64,000 bases of DNA. Origin: Bacillota bacterium. Lineage in GTDB: Bacteria; Bacillota; Clostridia; Acetivibrionales; DSM-1351. Below the pieces are notes generated by a model. The model was given only the letters and a program-made list of their open reading frames with translations, was not told the DNA's origin and searched no databases. The stretch covers positions 62,001 to 126,000 of the forward strand of contig JAEZRV010000007.1 in the NCBI GenBank assembly GCA_023444055.1, written 5' to 3'. A program made the position numbers and the translations under genes. Position 1 is the first letter of the stretch, and each line of letters starts with the position of its first letter. Shown piece after piece: positions 51,156 through 59,318 of the stretch.

Positions 51156-51220
51156 CCACGCTAAATGATGATATAATAATGTTCTGTTAAAAAAGTTTTT
51201 GATTTTAGAAGGAGATACTT

Positions 51221-53155
51221 TTGGGTAAGAGATTATTTATAACTGAAAAACCATCTGTAGCAGCAAGCTTTGCAAACATTCTAGGATTAGATATATCTAA
51301 AAGTGACAGAGGCAGAGGTTTTGCTGAGAATAATGAAATAATTGTATCGTGGTGTTTTGGACACCTTGTAACTATGGCATATCCAGATGCTTACGATTCT
51401 AAATATAAGGAATGGAAGATAGAACATTTACCAATAATTCCTAATGAATATAAATATGTCGTTATAGATGAAAGAGGCGTTGGGAAGCAATTTGATGTAA
51501 TACAAAAGCTCATGTGCAGAGACGATGTTGAAATGATTTATTGCTGTACCGATAGTGGGCGTGAAGGAGAATATATTTTTAGGCTTGTATATACACAAAG
51601 TGGAAGTGATAAGCCTGCTAAAAGGGTATGGATTTCTTCGCAAACGGAAGAGGCTGTAAAAAAAGGAATTGACGAAGCTAAAAATATCAGTGAATATGAT
51701 TTACTTGCAAAGGCTGCTTACAGCAGGGCTAAAGAAGATTGGCTCTTTGGTATGAATCTGAGCCGAATGTATACATGTCAATATGGTAGAACTCTTTCGA
51801 ATTATTTAAAAGAGAGCAAATCGTCAGTTATTCCTATAGGAAGAGTAATGACATGTGTTCTGGGTCTTGTTGTTGATAGAGAGCTTGAAATAAGAAATTT
51901 TGTGCCTCAAAAGCACTATGGAGTTAAAGCAAGCTTTAAGTCACAAAATAATGGTATTGAATACACAGGCAGATGGCAGCCTAAGAAAAGCAAGAGCAAA
52001 AAATCAGATGAAACAGATGAACAGGATAAATACATAGGCAAAGAAGAAGCTGAAGAACTAATTGAAAAACTAAAGGATAAGGAAGCAGTTATTAAAAAAG
52101 TAGAAGTAAAGGTCAAAAACGAACAACCACCTTTGCTTTTTAATCTTGCGGAATTACAGGCTGAAGCAAACAAAAAATTCAAGCTTCCAGTAGATAAAAC
52201 TCTTGAGATAGCTCAAAGCTTATATGAAAAAAAACTGATTTCTTATCCTAGAACGGATAGTAGAGTTCTCTCTACCGATGTTGTTGGAGAAATTCCTAAA
52301 ATTTTAAATGGATTATTTAAAAATGAGTCCTTTAAAGATTATGTGCTTCGCATTAAGGAGCAAGGAGAGCTTAAAGTTAATAAAACCACAAAACGATATG
52401 TTGATAATAGTAAAGTTACAGATCACTATGCAATTATACCAACGTATGTAACTTCAAATATATCTAGCATGGATACTGATATGGGGAAAATATATAACCT
52501 TATTGTAAAAAGATTTCTGGCTGCTTTTTACCCCGTAGCTCAGTATAATACGGTAAAGGTTGAAACAAATATTGATGGCGAGATATTTGTTTCTAATGCA
52601 AAAACCTTGCTCAACTTAGGCTGGAAGGAAGTTTATGAAGTATCTGCCAAAAAAGAAGAGGATGAAATAACAGATTCTCCAATTCATAAGCTTGTTAAAA
52701 ATGAGAAAAGTGATGTGGTTGGTTTTGATTTAGAAGAAAAGGAAACAAAACCCCCATCAAGGTATACAGATGGTTCATTAATTATCACAATGGAAAAAGC
52801 CGGTAAGTTTATTGATAATGAAGAGCTGAGAGAGCAGATTAAAACCAGCGGTATAGGTACTTCTGCAACACGATCAGGCATTATCAAAAAATTGAAGGAA
52901 ATTGGACATATAAGCATACACAACAAGACTCAGATTGTAACTCCAACCGAGAAGGGCGAAGCTATTGTAAAATTAGTTCGTCAGACAGCGAAAGAGCTTT
53001 TAAACCCATCCTTAACAGCAAGCTGGGAAAAAGGTCTTGGAATGATTGAAAATGGTGAAACAACAGAGCAAATTTTTATGGATAAGTTACATGCTTATAT
53101 TATAAAATCCATTGAAAAGGTTAAGAATACAAGATATAACAGAAATATTCTATAA
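51221..53155 (+). CDS. topB: DNA topoisomerase III
   Basis: A 644-residue type IA topoisomerase. The TOPRIM domain starts FITEKPSVAASFANILGL with the acidic motif in CCTDSGREGEYIF; the active-site Tyr is in KKLISYPRTDSRVLS; the TSGIGTSATRSGIIKKLKE and PTEKGEAIVKLV segments follow. There is no C-terminal zinc-finger region, as for many clostridial TopB. It relaxes and decatenates DNA through single-strand passage. The start is a TTG with SD aaggag. The HD-domain gene begins 45 bases downstream. Confidence 0.93.
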   Translation: MGKRLFITEKPSVAASFANILGLDISKSDRGRGFAENNEIIVSWCFGHLVTMAYPDAYDSKYKEWKIEHLPIIPNEYKYVVIDERGVGKQFDVIQKLMCRDDVEMIYCCTDSGREGEYIFRLVYTQSGSDKPAKRVWISSQTEEAVKKGIDEAKNISEYDLLAKAAYSRAKEDWLFGMNLSRMYTCQYGRTLSNYLKESKSSVIPIGRVMTCVLGLVVDRELEIRNFVPQKHYGVKASFKSQNNGIEYTGRWQPKKSKSKKSDETDEQDKYIGKEEAEELIEKLKDKEAVIKKVEVKVKNEQPPLLFNLAELQAEANKKFKLPVDKTLEIAQSLYEKKLISYPRTDSRVLSTDVVGEIPKILNGLFKNESFKDYVLRIKEQGELKVNKTTKRYVDNSKVTDHYAIIPTYVTSNISSMDTDMGKIYNLIVKRFLAAFYPVAQYNTVKVETNIDGEIFVSNAKTLLNLGWKEVYEVSAKKEEDEITDSPIHKLVKNEKSDVVGFDLEEKETKPPSRYTDGSLIITMEKAGKFIDNEELREQIKTSGIGTSATRSGIIKKLKEIGHISIHNKTQIVTPTEKGEAIVKLVRQTAKELLNPSLTASWEKGLGMIENGETTEQIFMDKLHAYIIKSIEKVKNTRYNRNIL

Positions 53156-53200
53156 GGAGAAACTAGCAGTATGACAAACCAGTACTGCAAAAATACTTAA

Positions 53201-53806
53201 ATGACATCTACACAAAATATATTTTCAGAAATAGAAACTCATTTACTAGAAGACCAAAAACCATCATCATACTTTAATGAACTATCACTAACAGCATTAT
53301 TTGAGGAATACCCCTTCAATATGCTTAACAAATTAAAGAAAACAGAGCAGTCTCCAAAGCACCACCCTGAAGGTAATGTATGGAATCATACTATGCTAGT
53401 GGTAGATGAAGCAGCAAAAGTAAAAAACAAAAGCAGTAATCAAAGAGCATTTATGTGGGCAGCCCTTTTGCATGACATTGGTAAGCCTGATACGACAAGA
53501 ATTCGTAAGGGTAGGATAACATCATATGATCATGACAAGGTAGGCACTGAGCTTTCAAGAAAGTTTTTAAAAGAAATTACTGATGATGCTGTTTTTATTG
53601 AAGCAGTTGCAGAGCTTATCAGATGGCATATGCAAATACTTTTCGTTGTTAACAATTTGCCATTTGCAGATGTAAAAACAATGAAAAGTAAAATAGACAT
53701 TAAAGAAGTTGCATTACTAGGTCTATGTGATAGATTGGGCAGAACTAATGCAAATCGTGATGTGGAAGAGGAAAACATTAAAAAGTTTATTGAGAAATGC
53801 AATTGA
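53201..53806 (+). CDS. HD-domain phosphohydrolase
   Basis: A 201-residue HD superfamily protein. The metal-binding residues are in GNVWNHTMLVVDEAA (His), ALLHDIGKPDTTR (HD) and ELIRWHMQIL (late His). It resembles the HD part of CCA-adding enzymes and stand-alone HDIG proteins that hydrolyse phosphate esters of nucleotides. The substrate is not known. There is no convincing SD at the ATG; an aaggag about 45 bases earlier follows topB. A mobile element with its 9-bp duplication overlaps the stop codon. Confidence 0.8.
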   Translation: MTSTQNIFSEIETHLLEDQKPSSYFNELSLTALFEEYPFNMLNKLKKTEQSPKHHPEGNVWNHTMLVVDEAAKVKNKSSNQRAFMWAALLHDIGKPDTTRIRKGRITSYDHDKVGTELSRKFLKEITDDAVFIEAVAELIRWHMQILFVVNNLPFADVKTMKSKIDIKEVALLGLCDRLGRTNANRDVEEENIKKFIEKCN

Positions 53807-53810
53807 GTTG

Positions 53811-53951
53811 GTTACTATTCAGTCCATTTACAATACATTACTAATTCAAGCAATTATTTCGTCAACAAACCATTGATAAGTATAAACACCAATGTACTTT
53901 TGATGTGGGAAAGCAGAATTAATAATCTATATTATATGGCTGAATAGTAAC
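53811..53951. mobile_element. MITE-like element, family A copy 2
   Basis: A 141-bp element with the same 14-base ends as copy 1 (gttactattcagtc / ggctgaatagtaac). It is flanked by a perfect 9-bp direct repeat attgagttg (53802-53810 and 53952-53960). The right 90 bases are nearly identical to 13115-13203. The left part is shorter than in copy 1, so it is an internally deleted sister. It is inserted at the stop codon of the HD gene (tga 53804-53806 lies inside the duplication). Confidence 0.85.
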
Positions 53952-54600
53952 ATTGAGTTGAGTTAAACTATGTACTTATAAAGCGCTATAGTATTGTAAA
54001 CTTCATCAAATAGTGCTATAGTAATCAAGTGACGCCTCGTTGAAACGCCGCTGATGTAATGGAATTTTTCAACAATCAAAAATTTTTGAATCTAGGCGTT
54101 ATAAAAGACAATAGAATAAGACAGTTCGCGACTATCCTGTCTATAAACAAAACTAAGTATAAAGCTTTTGGCTTCTCCAATTAACCGAAGCTATTATAAG
54201 TATTCCAATTTATAAGAGATTGTTTATAGTAGAGCCGATAGGCTTCTTTTTTATTTATGCGTCCTATGTTAATGATACTAGAGCATATTAGCCAGTGTAC
54301 ATCTGGTAAAACAAGTAAGCTTGACGCCGACAACAAATCATAGCACATATATGTTTCTTCGTGCTGATTGAAAGGATACGTAGCTGTCATTATTTGTTAT
54401 TAGTTTTGACTATAATTTGCAAGATACATTTGGTATTGTATTATTAATACATACTATACATATCAATGTATGATATAAATATTTTGCATTTGTTAAATCA
54501 GAGTGAGATATGCAAATTGTTTATAATAATGAATGGACAGATTTTATATAAACATATTTTATTAATTGGTTAGTAAATTAGGTTAAAAGGAGAGCTTAGA
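53952..54600. other. Intergenic region upstream of queD
   Basis: About 650 bases. A weak open frame on the minus strand at 54390-54181 (69 codons) lacks an SD and any family I know. Short inverted pieces (tgacgcc/ggcgtta around 54031-54100; agacag/ctgtct around 54119-54143) form hairpins. I looked for a preQ1 riboswitch before queD and did not find one. The queD SD is aaaggagag. Confidence 0.35.
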
Positions 54601-55035
54601 ATGTATGTAATTAGGGTTGAGCATAGTTTCGATAGTGCACATTTCCTTTCCGGGTATAATGGAAAATGTTCAAATATACATGGTCACCGCTGGAAGGTAG
54701 AAGTTGAGGTTTCTAATCAAGAACTTATTAATGATGGGCAAAGCAAGGGCATGGTAGTAGATTTTTCTCATTTAAAGAATGATTTAAAAGAAATTTTGGA
54801 TTATTATGATCATTCACTAATTATTGAGGAAGGAAGTCTAAAAGAAGAAACACTAAAGTGCTTACTAGAGGAAAAATTTAAAGTAGTTGAGGTGAAATTT
54901 AGACCTACTGCTGAGAATTTTTCGCACTTCTTCTATAACATAATACTTGAAAGAGGCTATCAGGTACAACGTGTTACAGTTTATGAAACACCTACTAATA
55001 GTGCATCTTATGAATGCAGTGGTGTCTGCGTATGA
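54601..55035 (+). CDS. queD: 6-carboxytetrahydropterin synthase
   Basis: A 144-residue T-fold enzyme (QueD/PTPS-I) that turns dihydroneopterin triphosphate into 6-carboxy-tetrahydropterin for queuosine synthesis. Zinc-binding histidines are in HSFDSAHFLSGY and NIHGHRWKVEVEV, the catalytic Cys is in YNGKCSNIHGH, the DHSLIIEEGS and RVTVYETPTNSASYE Glu are present. First gene of a que-fol cluster; its stop overlaps the queE start (atga). queC and queF are not in the window. Confidence 0.93.
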   Translation: MYVIRVEHSFDSAHFLSGYNGKCSNIHGHRWKVEVEVSNQELINDGQSKGMVVDFSHLKNDLKEILDYYDHSLIIEEGSLKEETLKCLLEEKFKVVEVKFRPTAENFSHFFYNIILERGYQVQRVTVYETPTNSASYECSGVCV

Positions 55036-55703
55036 AATATAAGGTGGTAGAGAAGTTTACAAGTATAAATGGAGAAGGAAATGCGGCAGGGCAATTAGCT
55101 GTTTTTATAAGATTCGCAGGCTGCAATCTAAAGTGTAGCTATTGCGATACCCAATGGGCTAATGATGTTAACAATGTTGAATATGAAGAAATGTCAGCTG
55201 ATGATATTTTTAATTATATAAAAGAAACTGGAATAAATAATGTCACTTTGACTGGTGGCGAGCCTTTACTGCAAGATGGAATCGCCCAGCTACTTTCACA
55301 TCTATCTATGGATAATAGCCTTAGAGTAGAGATTGAAACAAATGGAAGTATCGACTTGAGCGATTTTTTAAATATTACACCTAATAGACCAGTATTTACA
55401 ATGGATTATAAGCTGGGAACCAGTAACATGGAACATTCAATGGTAATTAGCAATCTAGAGCTATTGAAGCCACAGGATACTGTGAAATTTGTAGCTGGAA
55501 GTATTCGTGACCTTGAATCAGCAAATAAACTAATTGAGAAATTTCATTTAATAGATAAATGTGCAGTACATTTAAGTCCAGTTTTTGATAAAATAAATAT
55601 GCAAACTATCGTAGATTTTATGAAGCAAAATAAAATGAATGGAGTCAGATTGCAACCGCAATTACACAAATTTATCTGGCATCCAAGTATGAGAGGGGTA
55701 TAA
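55032..55703 (+). CDS. queE: 7-carboxy-7-deazaguanine synthase
   Basis: A 223-residue radical SAM enzyme (QueE) that rearranges 6-carboxytetrahydropterin to 7-carboxy-7-deazaguanine. N-terminus VVEKFTSINGEGNAAGQLAVF, cluster cysteines in FAGCNLKCSYCDTQWA (C-x3-C-x2-C), and the SAM-binding TLTGGEPLLQ. ATG 55032 overlaps the queD stop, so the earlier ATG at 55014 inside queD is not favoured. folE begins 7 bases after its stop. Confidence 0.93.
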   Translation: MKYKVVEKFTSINGEGNAAGQLAVFIRFAGCNLKCSYCDTQWANDVNNVEYEEMSADDIFNYIKETGINNVTLTGGEPLLQDGIAQLLSHLSMDNSLRVEIETNGSIDLSDFLNITPNRPVFTMDYKLGTSNMEHSMVISNLELLKPQDTVKFVAGSIRDLESANKLIEKFHLIDKCAVHLSPVFDKINMQTIVDFMKQNKMNGVRLQPQLHKFIWHPSMRGV

Positions 55704-55710
55704 TATACTA

Positions 55711-56295
55711 ATGATAGATAAAGAAAAAATAGAAGAACATATTAGAGGTATATTGCTGGCAATCGGCGAAAACCCAGATAGAGAAGGTCTTATAGAGACA
55801 CCTGCACGCGTAGCTAGAATGTACGAAGAAATATTTGAAGGTGTAGGATACACAAATGATGATATTGCTGAAATGTTCAATAAAACATTTGAAGAGGATT
55901 TACTAATTCCTGAGGACAACAAAGAAATGGTTGTTATGAAGGACATAGAAATATTTAGTTATTGTGAGCATCATATGGCTTTGATGTATAATATGAAGGT
56001 TACTATTGCATATATTCCCTGCAGAAAAATTATTGGACTAAGCAAAATAGCAAGAATAGCTGACATGGTTTCAAAACGCCTCCAGCTTCAAGAAAGAATT
56101 GGCTCAGATATAGCTGAAATAATGCAAAAGGTTACAGGTTCAGAGGATGTTGCTGTTATAATTGAGGGTGCGCATGCATGTATGTCCGCTAGAGGAATTA
56201 AAAACACAAAAGCAGTTACTACTACTACAACGTTACGTGGAAAATTTGAAACAGACGATAGCACAACAAGCAAATTATTTATGATTCTTAAATAA
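55711..56295 (+). CDS. folE: GTP cyclohydrolase I
   Basis: A 194-residue T-fold enzyme that makes 7,8-dihydroneopterin triphosphate from GTP, the shared precursor of folate and queuosine. Evidence: GENPDREGLIETPARVARMY, zinc ligands in DIEIFSYCEHHMALMYN and AHACMSARGIKN, and IIGLSKIARIADMVSKRLQL. Standard length for the IA type. It sits exactly between the queuosine genes and the folate genes, serving both. Confidence 0.95.
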   Translation: MIDKEKIEEHIRGILLAIGENPDREGLIETPARVARMYEEIFEGVGYTNDDIAEMFNKTFEEDLLIPEDNKEMVVMKDIEIFSYCEHHMALMYNMKVTIAYIPCRKIIGLSKIARIADMVSKRLQLQERIGSDIAEIMQKVTGSEDVAVIIEGAHACMSARGIKNTKAVTTTTTLRGKFETDDSTTSKLFMILK

Positions 56296-56434
56296 TTATT
56301 ATGCTTGTTAAATATAATCTGATTGGATTCAGCTTTCGGAGGAAGTATCCTTAATCAAGGAGATACGAAAGGCACTTGATAAGAGTTTTTATAGCAATCA
56401 CATTTTTAGGTTTTTTAAATAGGAGAAATACTAA

Positions 56435-57268
56435 ATGTTAATTAAGCATAAAGGTTATCTTAATATTGGTAATAATGTGTGGGAGTGGGGCAAACGTACT
56501 TATTTAATGGGTATTCTAAATATCACGCCTGACTCATTTTCTGATGGTGGAAAATTCAATAATGAAAAGGCAGCATTACTGCAAGCTGTTCGCATGGTTG
56601 AAGAAGGTGCTGATATTATTGATGTTGGCGGCGAATCAACAAGACCTGGCAGTACTGAAGTCTCTGCTGATGAAGAAATTCAGCGTGTGACTCCGGTTAT
56701 TAAATTACTAAGAAAAGAACTGAACATACCAATTTCTGTTGATACATATAGAGCTAAAACAGCTGAAGCAGCTATAAAAGCAGGAGCCGATATGATTAAT
56801 GATGTATGGGGCTTAAAGTATGATGCTGAAATGGCACTAGTTGCAGCAAAGTACAATGTACCTGTTTGTATTATGCACAATAGGACTACAGGAACAGATT
56901 ATCAGAATCTTATTGAGGACATAATAAATGAATTGGCTGAAAGCATAGAGATAGCGCATCAAGCAGGAATCAAAGATGAAAATATATTACTAGATCCCGG
57001 CATAGGGTTTGCAAAGACCTTTGAACAGAATTTAGAGGTAATGAGACAGCTAGATGCCTTTAAATGTCTTGGTTATCCAATTTTACTAGGAGCCTCAAGA
57101 AAATCTTTTATTGGAAAGGTTCTGGATTTAGAGGTTTGCGACAGACTTGAAGGCACACTGGCTATTACTGCTGCTGGCATTATGAAAGGCTGTGATGTAG
57201 TTAGAGTACATGATATTAAGGAAAATATGCGTGTAAGTAAAATTATTGATTGTTTAGAGAGGAAATAA
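56435..57268 (+). CDS. folP: Dihydropteroate synthase
   Basis: A 277-residue TIM-barrel enzyme that joins the pterin pyrophosphate with p-aminobenzoate, the sulfonamide target. Signatures: LMGILNITPDSFSDGGKF, DVGGESTRPGSTEV, MINDVWGLK, DPGIGFAKTFEQNLEVMR and LLGASRKSFIGKVL. It lies 139 bases after folE with SD taggag, so it may have its own start of transcription. folB begins 8 bases after its stop. Confidence 0.95.
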   Translation: MLIKHKGYLNIGNNVWEWGKRTYLMGILNITPDSFSDGGKFNNEKAALLQAVRMVEEGADIIDVGGESTRPGSTEVSADEEIQRVTPVIKLLRKELNIPISVDTYRAKTAEAAIKAGADMINDVWGLKYDAEMALVAAKYNVPVCIMHNRTTGTDYQNLIEDIINELAESIEIAHQAGIKDENILLDPGIGFAKTFEQNLEVMRQLDAFKCLGYPILLGASRKSFIGKVLDLEVCDRLEGTLAITAAGIMKGCDVVRVHDIKENMRVSKIIDCLERK

Positions 57269-57276
57269 TAAAAATA

Positions 57277-57654
57277 ATGGATAAAATAATAGTTGAAGAA
57301 CTTGAAGTATATGCATATCATGGAGTTGCGAAGGAAGAAAAAACTTTAGGGCAAATGTTTATAATTTCTTTGGAGATTGGCGTTGACCTAGAAACAGCAG
57401 CTAGAAGTGGAAACCTTAATGATACAATAAATTACTCTAAAGTTTGCAAAACAGCAACTGCCAGTTTACAGTCAGAAAGCCATGATTTAATTGAGACAGC
57501 GGCATATAGAGTAATTGAAGGAATATTCGACAAATTTAAAAACGCTCAATCAGTAAAGGTGTTATTAAAAAAGCCTTGGGCGCCAATGGGGCAACATCTA
57601 AAATATGCTGCCGTAGAGCTAGAACGCAAACGAGGTGACAGAAATGAATGGTAG
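57277..57654 (+). CDS. folB: Dihydroneopterin aldolase
   Basis: A 125-residue T-fold aldolase. The N-terminal VEELEVYAYHGVAKEEKTLG, the middle DTINYSKVCKTA with the substrate-binding Tyr, the HDLIETAAYRVIEGIF helix with the binding Glu and the VKVLLKKPWAPMGQ segment with the catalytic Lys are present. It makes 6-hydroxymethyl-dihydropterin. The ATG at 57277 fits the family; the SD gagagg is rather far (about 14 bases). It overlaps folK by 11 bases. Confidence 0.92.
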   Translation: MDKIIVEELEVYAYHGVAKEEKTLGQMFIISLEIGVDLETAARSGNLNDTINYSKVCKTATASLQSESHDLIETAAYRVIEGIFDKFKNAQSVKVLLKKPWAPMGQHLKYAAVELERKRGDRNEW

Positions 57655-58108
57655 CCAATCTAAGGCATATATCGGGATTGGATCAAATATTGGCGACCGT
57701 GAAAAAAATCTAAACAGTGCTATAGAAATGTTGAAGCAAAAAGATGGAGTTGAGGTAACCGCTGTTTCCTCCTATATAAATACTGCACCTGTTGGATATA
57801 CAGATCAGCCTGATTTTTTGAATGCAGTAGTGGAAGTTACTACAACTTTATGTCCACAAAAACTTCTTGAGGGATGTGCTAGTATAGAAAAAGAGCTAAA
57901 AAGAGAAAGAATTATTCACTGGGGTCCTAGAACTATTGATTTGGATATTCTACTTTATGACGATTTAGTTTTAAATGATTCTAATTTAATCATTCCACAT
58001 CCAAGAATGCACGAGAGGGAATTTGTACTGAAACCTTTAAAAGAAATCTCTCCAAAGGCATTTCATCCTGTATTGAAAAAGACAATTGAAGATATATATA
58101 TAATTTAA
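57644..58108 (+). CDS. folK: 6-hydroxymethyl-7,8-dihydropterin pyrophosphokinase
   Basis: A 154-residue HPPK that activates the pterin for FolP. AYIGIGSNIGDREKNLNSAI at the N-terminus, YTDQPDFLNAVVEVTT, the signature WGPRTIDLDILLYDD with metal-binding Asp residues, and LIIPHPRMHEREFVLKPL. ATG 57644 is preceded by SD gaggtg and overlaps the end of folB. Closes the folate operon; an intrinsic terminator follows after 48 bases. Confidence 0.95.
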   Translation: MNGSQSKAYIGIGSNIGDREKNLNSAIEMLKQKDGVEVTAVSSYINTAPVGYTDQPDFLNAVVEVTTTLCPQKLLEGCASIEKELKRERIIHWGPRTIDLDILLYDDLVLNDSNLIIPHPRMHEREFVLKPLKEISPKAFHPVLKKTIEDIYII

Positions 58109-58156
58109 TAAATAGAAACATATTTAATTCTAAATTTGCAACAAAAGATTACACTT

Positions 58157-58202
58157 AAAAAAGCCGTGGTACTTAATAATTAAAAGCACCACGACTTTTT
58201 TA
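58157..58202 (+). terminator. Terminator of the folate operon
   Basis: Stem aaaaaagccgtggtact / agcaccacgactttttt (two mismatches), T-run at the end. Confidence 0.85.
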
Positions 58203-58251
58203 GTTAAATGCAAATAGCTAAAATCCATTGTGTTTTCGTCTACTATTATAT

Positions 58252-58284
58252 CTCCATAAAATCTTCACATATTGATGCTAATAT
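58252..58284 (+). promoter_or_regulatory. Copper-region promoter element, copy 1
   Basis: The sequence ctccataaaatcttcacat followed by at and tgatgctaatat is almost the same as that at 59177-59209. It includes an extended -10 (tgctaatat) and no -35 consensus, with atcttcacat in the place of a regulator-binding site. It precedes the DUF2318 gene by about 35 bases. Confidence 0.55.
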
Positions 58285-58317
58285 AAGCTTAATATTTGAA
58301 GTATCTGGAGGAGAAAT

Positions 58318-58854
58318 ATGAGTATAAAAAATAATACTAATAGAAAAGATGTAACTAATTCAAACAAAGCTAAAAAAGGCATAGCAATATTGGCCAGTGC
58401 AGTATTAGTTTTAATTGCAGCATTATTAATAATTACAGGGGCTTTAGGAAGTGATACTCAAACTGCAATTCAGACATCAAATAGTGGTAACGACTTAGTA
58501 ATACCTAAAAGCGAAGTGACTGAGACAGCAAAGTATTATCCATATTCAGTTGGTGGTACAGAGATGGAAATTGTTGCACTAAAGGCTAGCGATGGGACTG
58601 TAAGGACAGCATTAAATACTTGTCAAATTTGCTTTGATTCCGGTAGAGGTTATTATGTTCAAGAAGGAGATGTACTTATATGTCAGAACTGTGGAAATAG
58701 ATTTAGTGCAGATCAGATTGAAATAGTTAAAGGTGGCTGTAATCCTGTTCCTATAATGCAGGAAAATAAAATTGATGATGGCACAAACATAACAATTTCA
58801 AAGGACTTTCTGGCACAGAATGTTGACTTATTTTCAAATTGGAAAACCAAATAA
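58318..58854 (+). CDS. DUF2318 membrane-anchored metal-related protein
   Basis: A 178-residue protein with a basic N-terminus, one transmembrane helix (residues 22-44) and an extracellular DUF2318 domain. The domain has the expected Cys pairs: NTCQICFDSGRGYYVQEGD, then LICQNCGNRFSADQIE and KGGCNPVPI. DUF2318 proteins are Fe-S/metal-binding-like and often lie near iron or copper transporters. It has its own promoter, which shares its sequence with that of the downstream HMA-SafE gene. SD ggaggag is present. Confidence 0.85.
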   Translation: MSIKNNTNRKDVTNSNKAKKGIAILASAVLVLIAALLIITGALGSDTQTAIQTSNSGNDLVIPKSEVTETAKYYPYSVGGTEMEIVALKASDGTVRTALNTCQICFDSGRGYYVQEGDVLICQNCGNRFSADQIEIVKGGCNPVPIMQENKIDDGTNITISKDFLAQNVDLFSNWKTK

Positions 58855-58863
58855 ACTGAAATA

Positions 58864-59011
58864 AAGGGACTGTTGCAAAACAACAATTTCTGTATACCAA
58901 TGACTTATTGCTTGAATAGTACTCCCGTGCATTATATATACTGCACGGGAGTACTATTTAAGCAGTTTACCGTTGATATATCATATTTTTTGGTTTTGCG
59001 ACAGCCCCTTT
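58864..59011. repeat. Fold-back element related to that at 861-962
   Basis: Outer arms aaagggactgttgcaaaac (58864-58882) / gttttgcgacagccccttt (58993-59011) with two mismatches. Inside is a perfect 17-bp stem aatagtactcccgtgca / tgcacgggagtactatt (58915-58931, 58942-58958). Same architecture as the element at 861-962. It may also terminate the DUF2318 transcript. Confidence 0.55.
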
Positions 59012-59027
59012 TTGCTATTAATTACTA

Positions 59028-59145
59028 AACTTTCCTAGTTAAAAATCGTAGGTGTTCAACTTTTCAATGGAAAGTTGAGTTAATTAGTTTAATTGTCCCA
59101 ATAAACATTCTATAGGTGTTCATTTTCAACTGGAAAAGTTGAGTT
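59028..59145. repeat. Two copies of the dispersed aggtgtt...ggaaagttgag repeat
   Basis: Copy at 59028-59080: aactttcc / ggaaagtt arms around taggtgttcaacttttcaat. A second, incomplete copy at 59114-59145 reads aggtgttcattttcaactgg then aaaagttgag. They match the copies at 23269-23321 and 17884-17912. Confidence 0.5.
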
Positions 59146-59176
59146 GCTTAAGCTTACTTTAATATCTAATACACAA

Positions 59177-59209
59177 CTCCATAAAATCTTCACATATCAA
59201 TGCTAGAAT
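59177..59209 (+). promoter_or_regulatory. Copper-region promoter element, copy 2
   Basis: ctccataaaatcttcacat then atcaatgctagaat; extended -10 tgctagaat. It matches copy 1 in all but about four of 31 positions. It precedes the HMA-SafE gene by about 110 bases and so probably drives it and copA. Confidence 0.55.
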
Positions 59210-59318
59210 TAAAGAAAGTTATAGATCAATATAAAGAATTAAGTTTTCACCTAGACTTTGTGCCCATTCGGTGCTATATAAATATTGAAAATTGTAGCTA
59301 TTTATTAGGAGGAAGCAT

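Noticed and set aside
54181..54390. 69-codon minus-strand frame before queD
   Set aside because: No SD and no recognisable family; the translation looks like noncoding AT-rich DNA, though a remnant cannot be excluded.
54400..54600. preQ1 riboswitch upstream of queD
   Set aside because: I looked for the short preQ1-I aptamer hairpin and its A-rich tail and did not see them.
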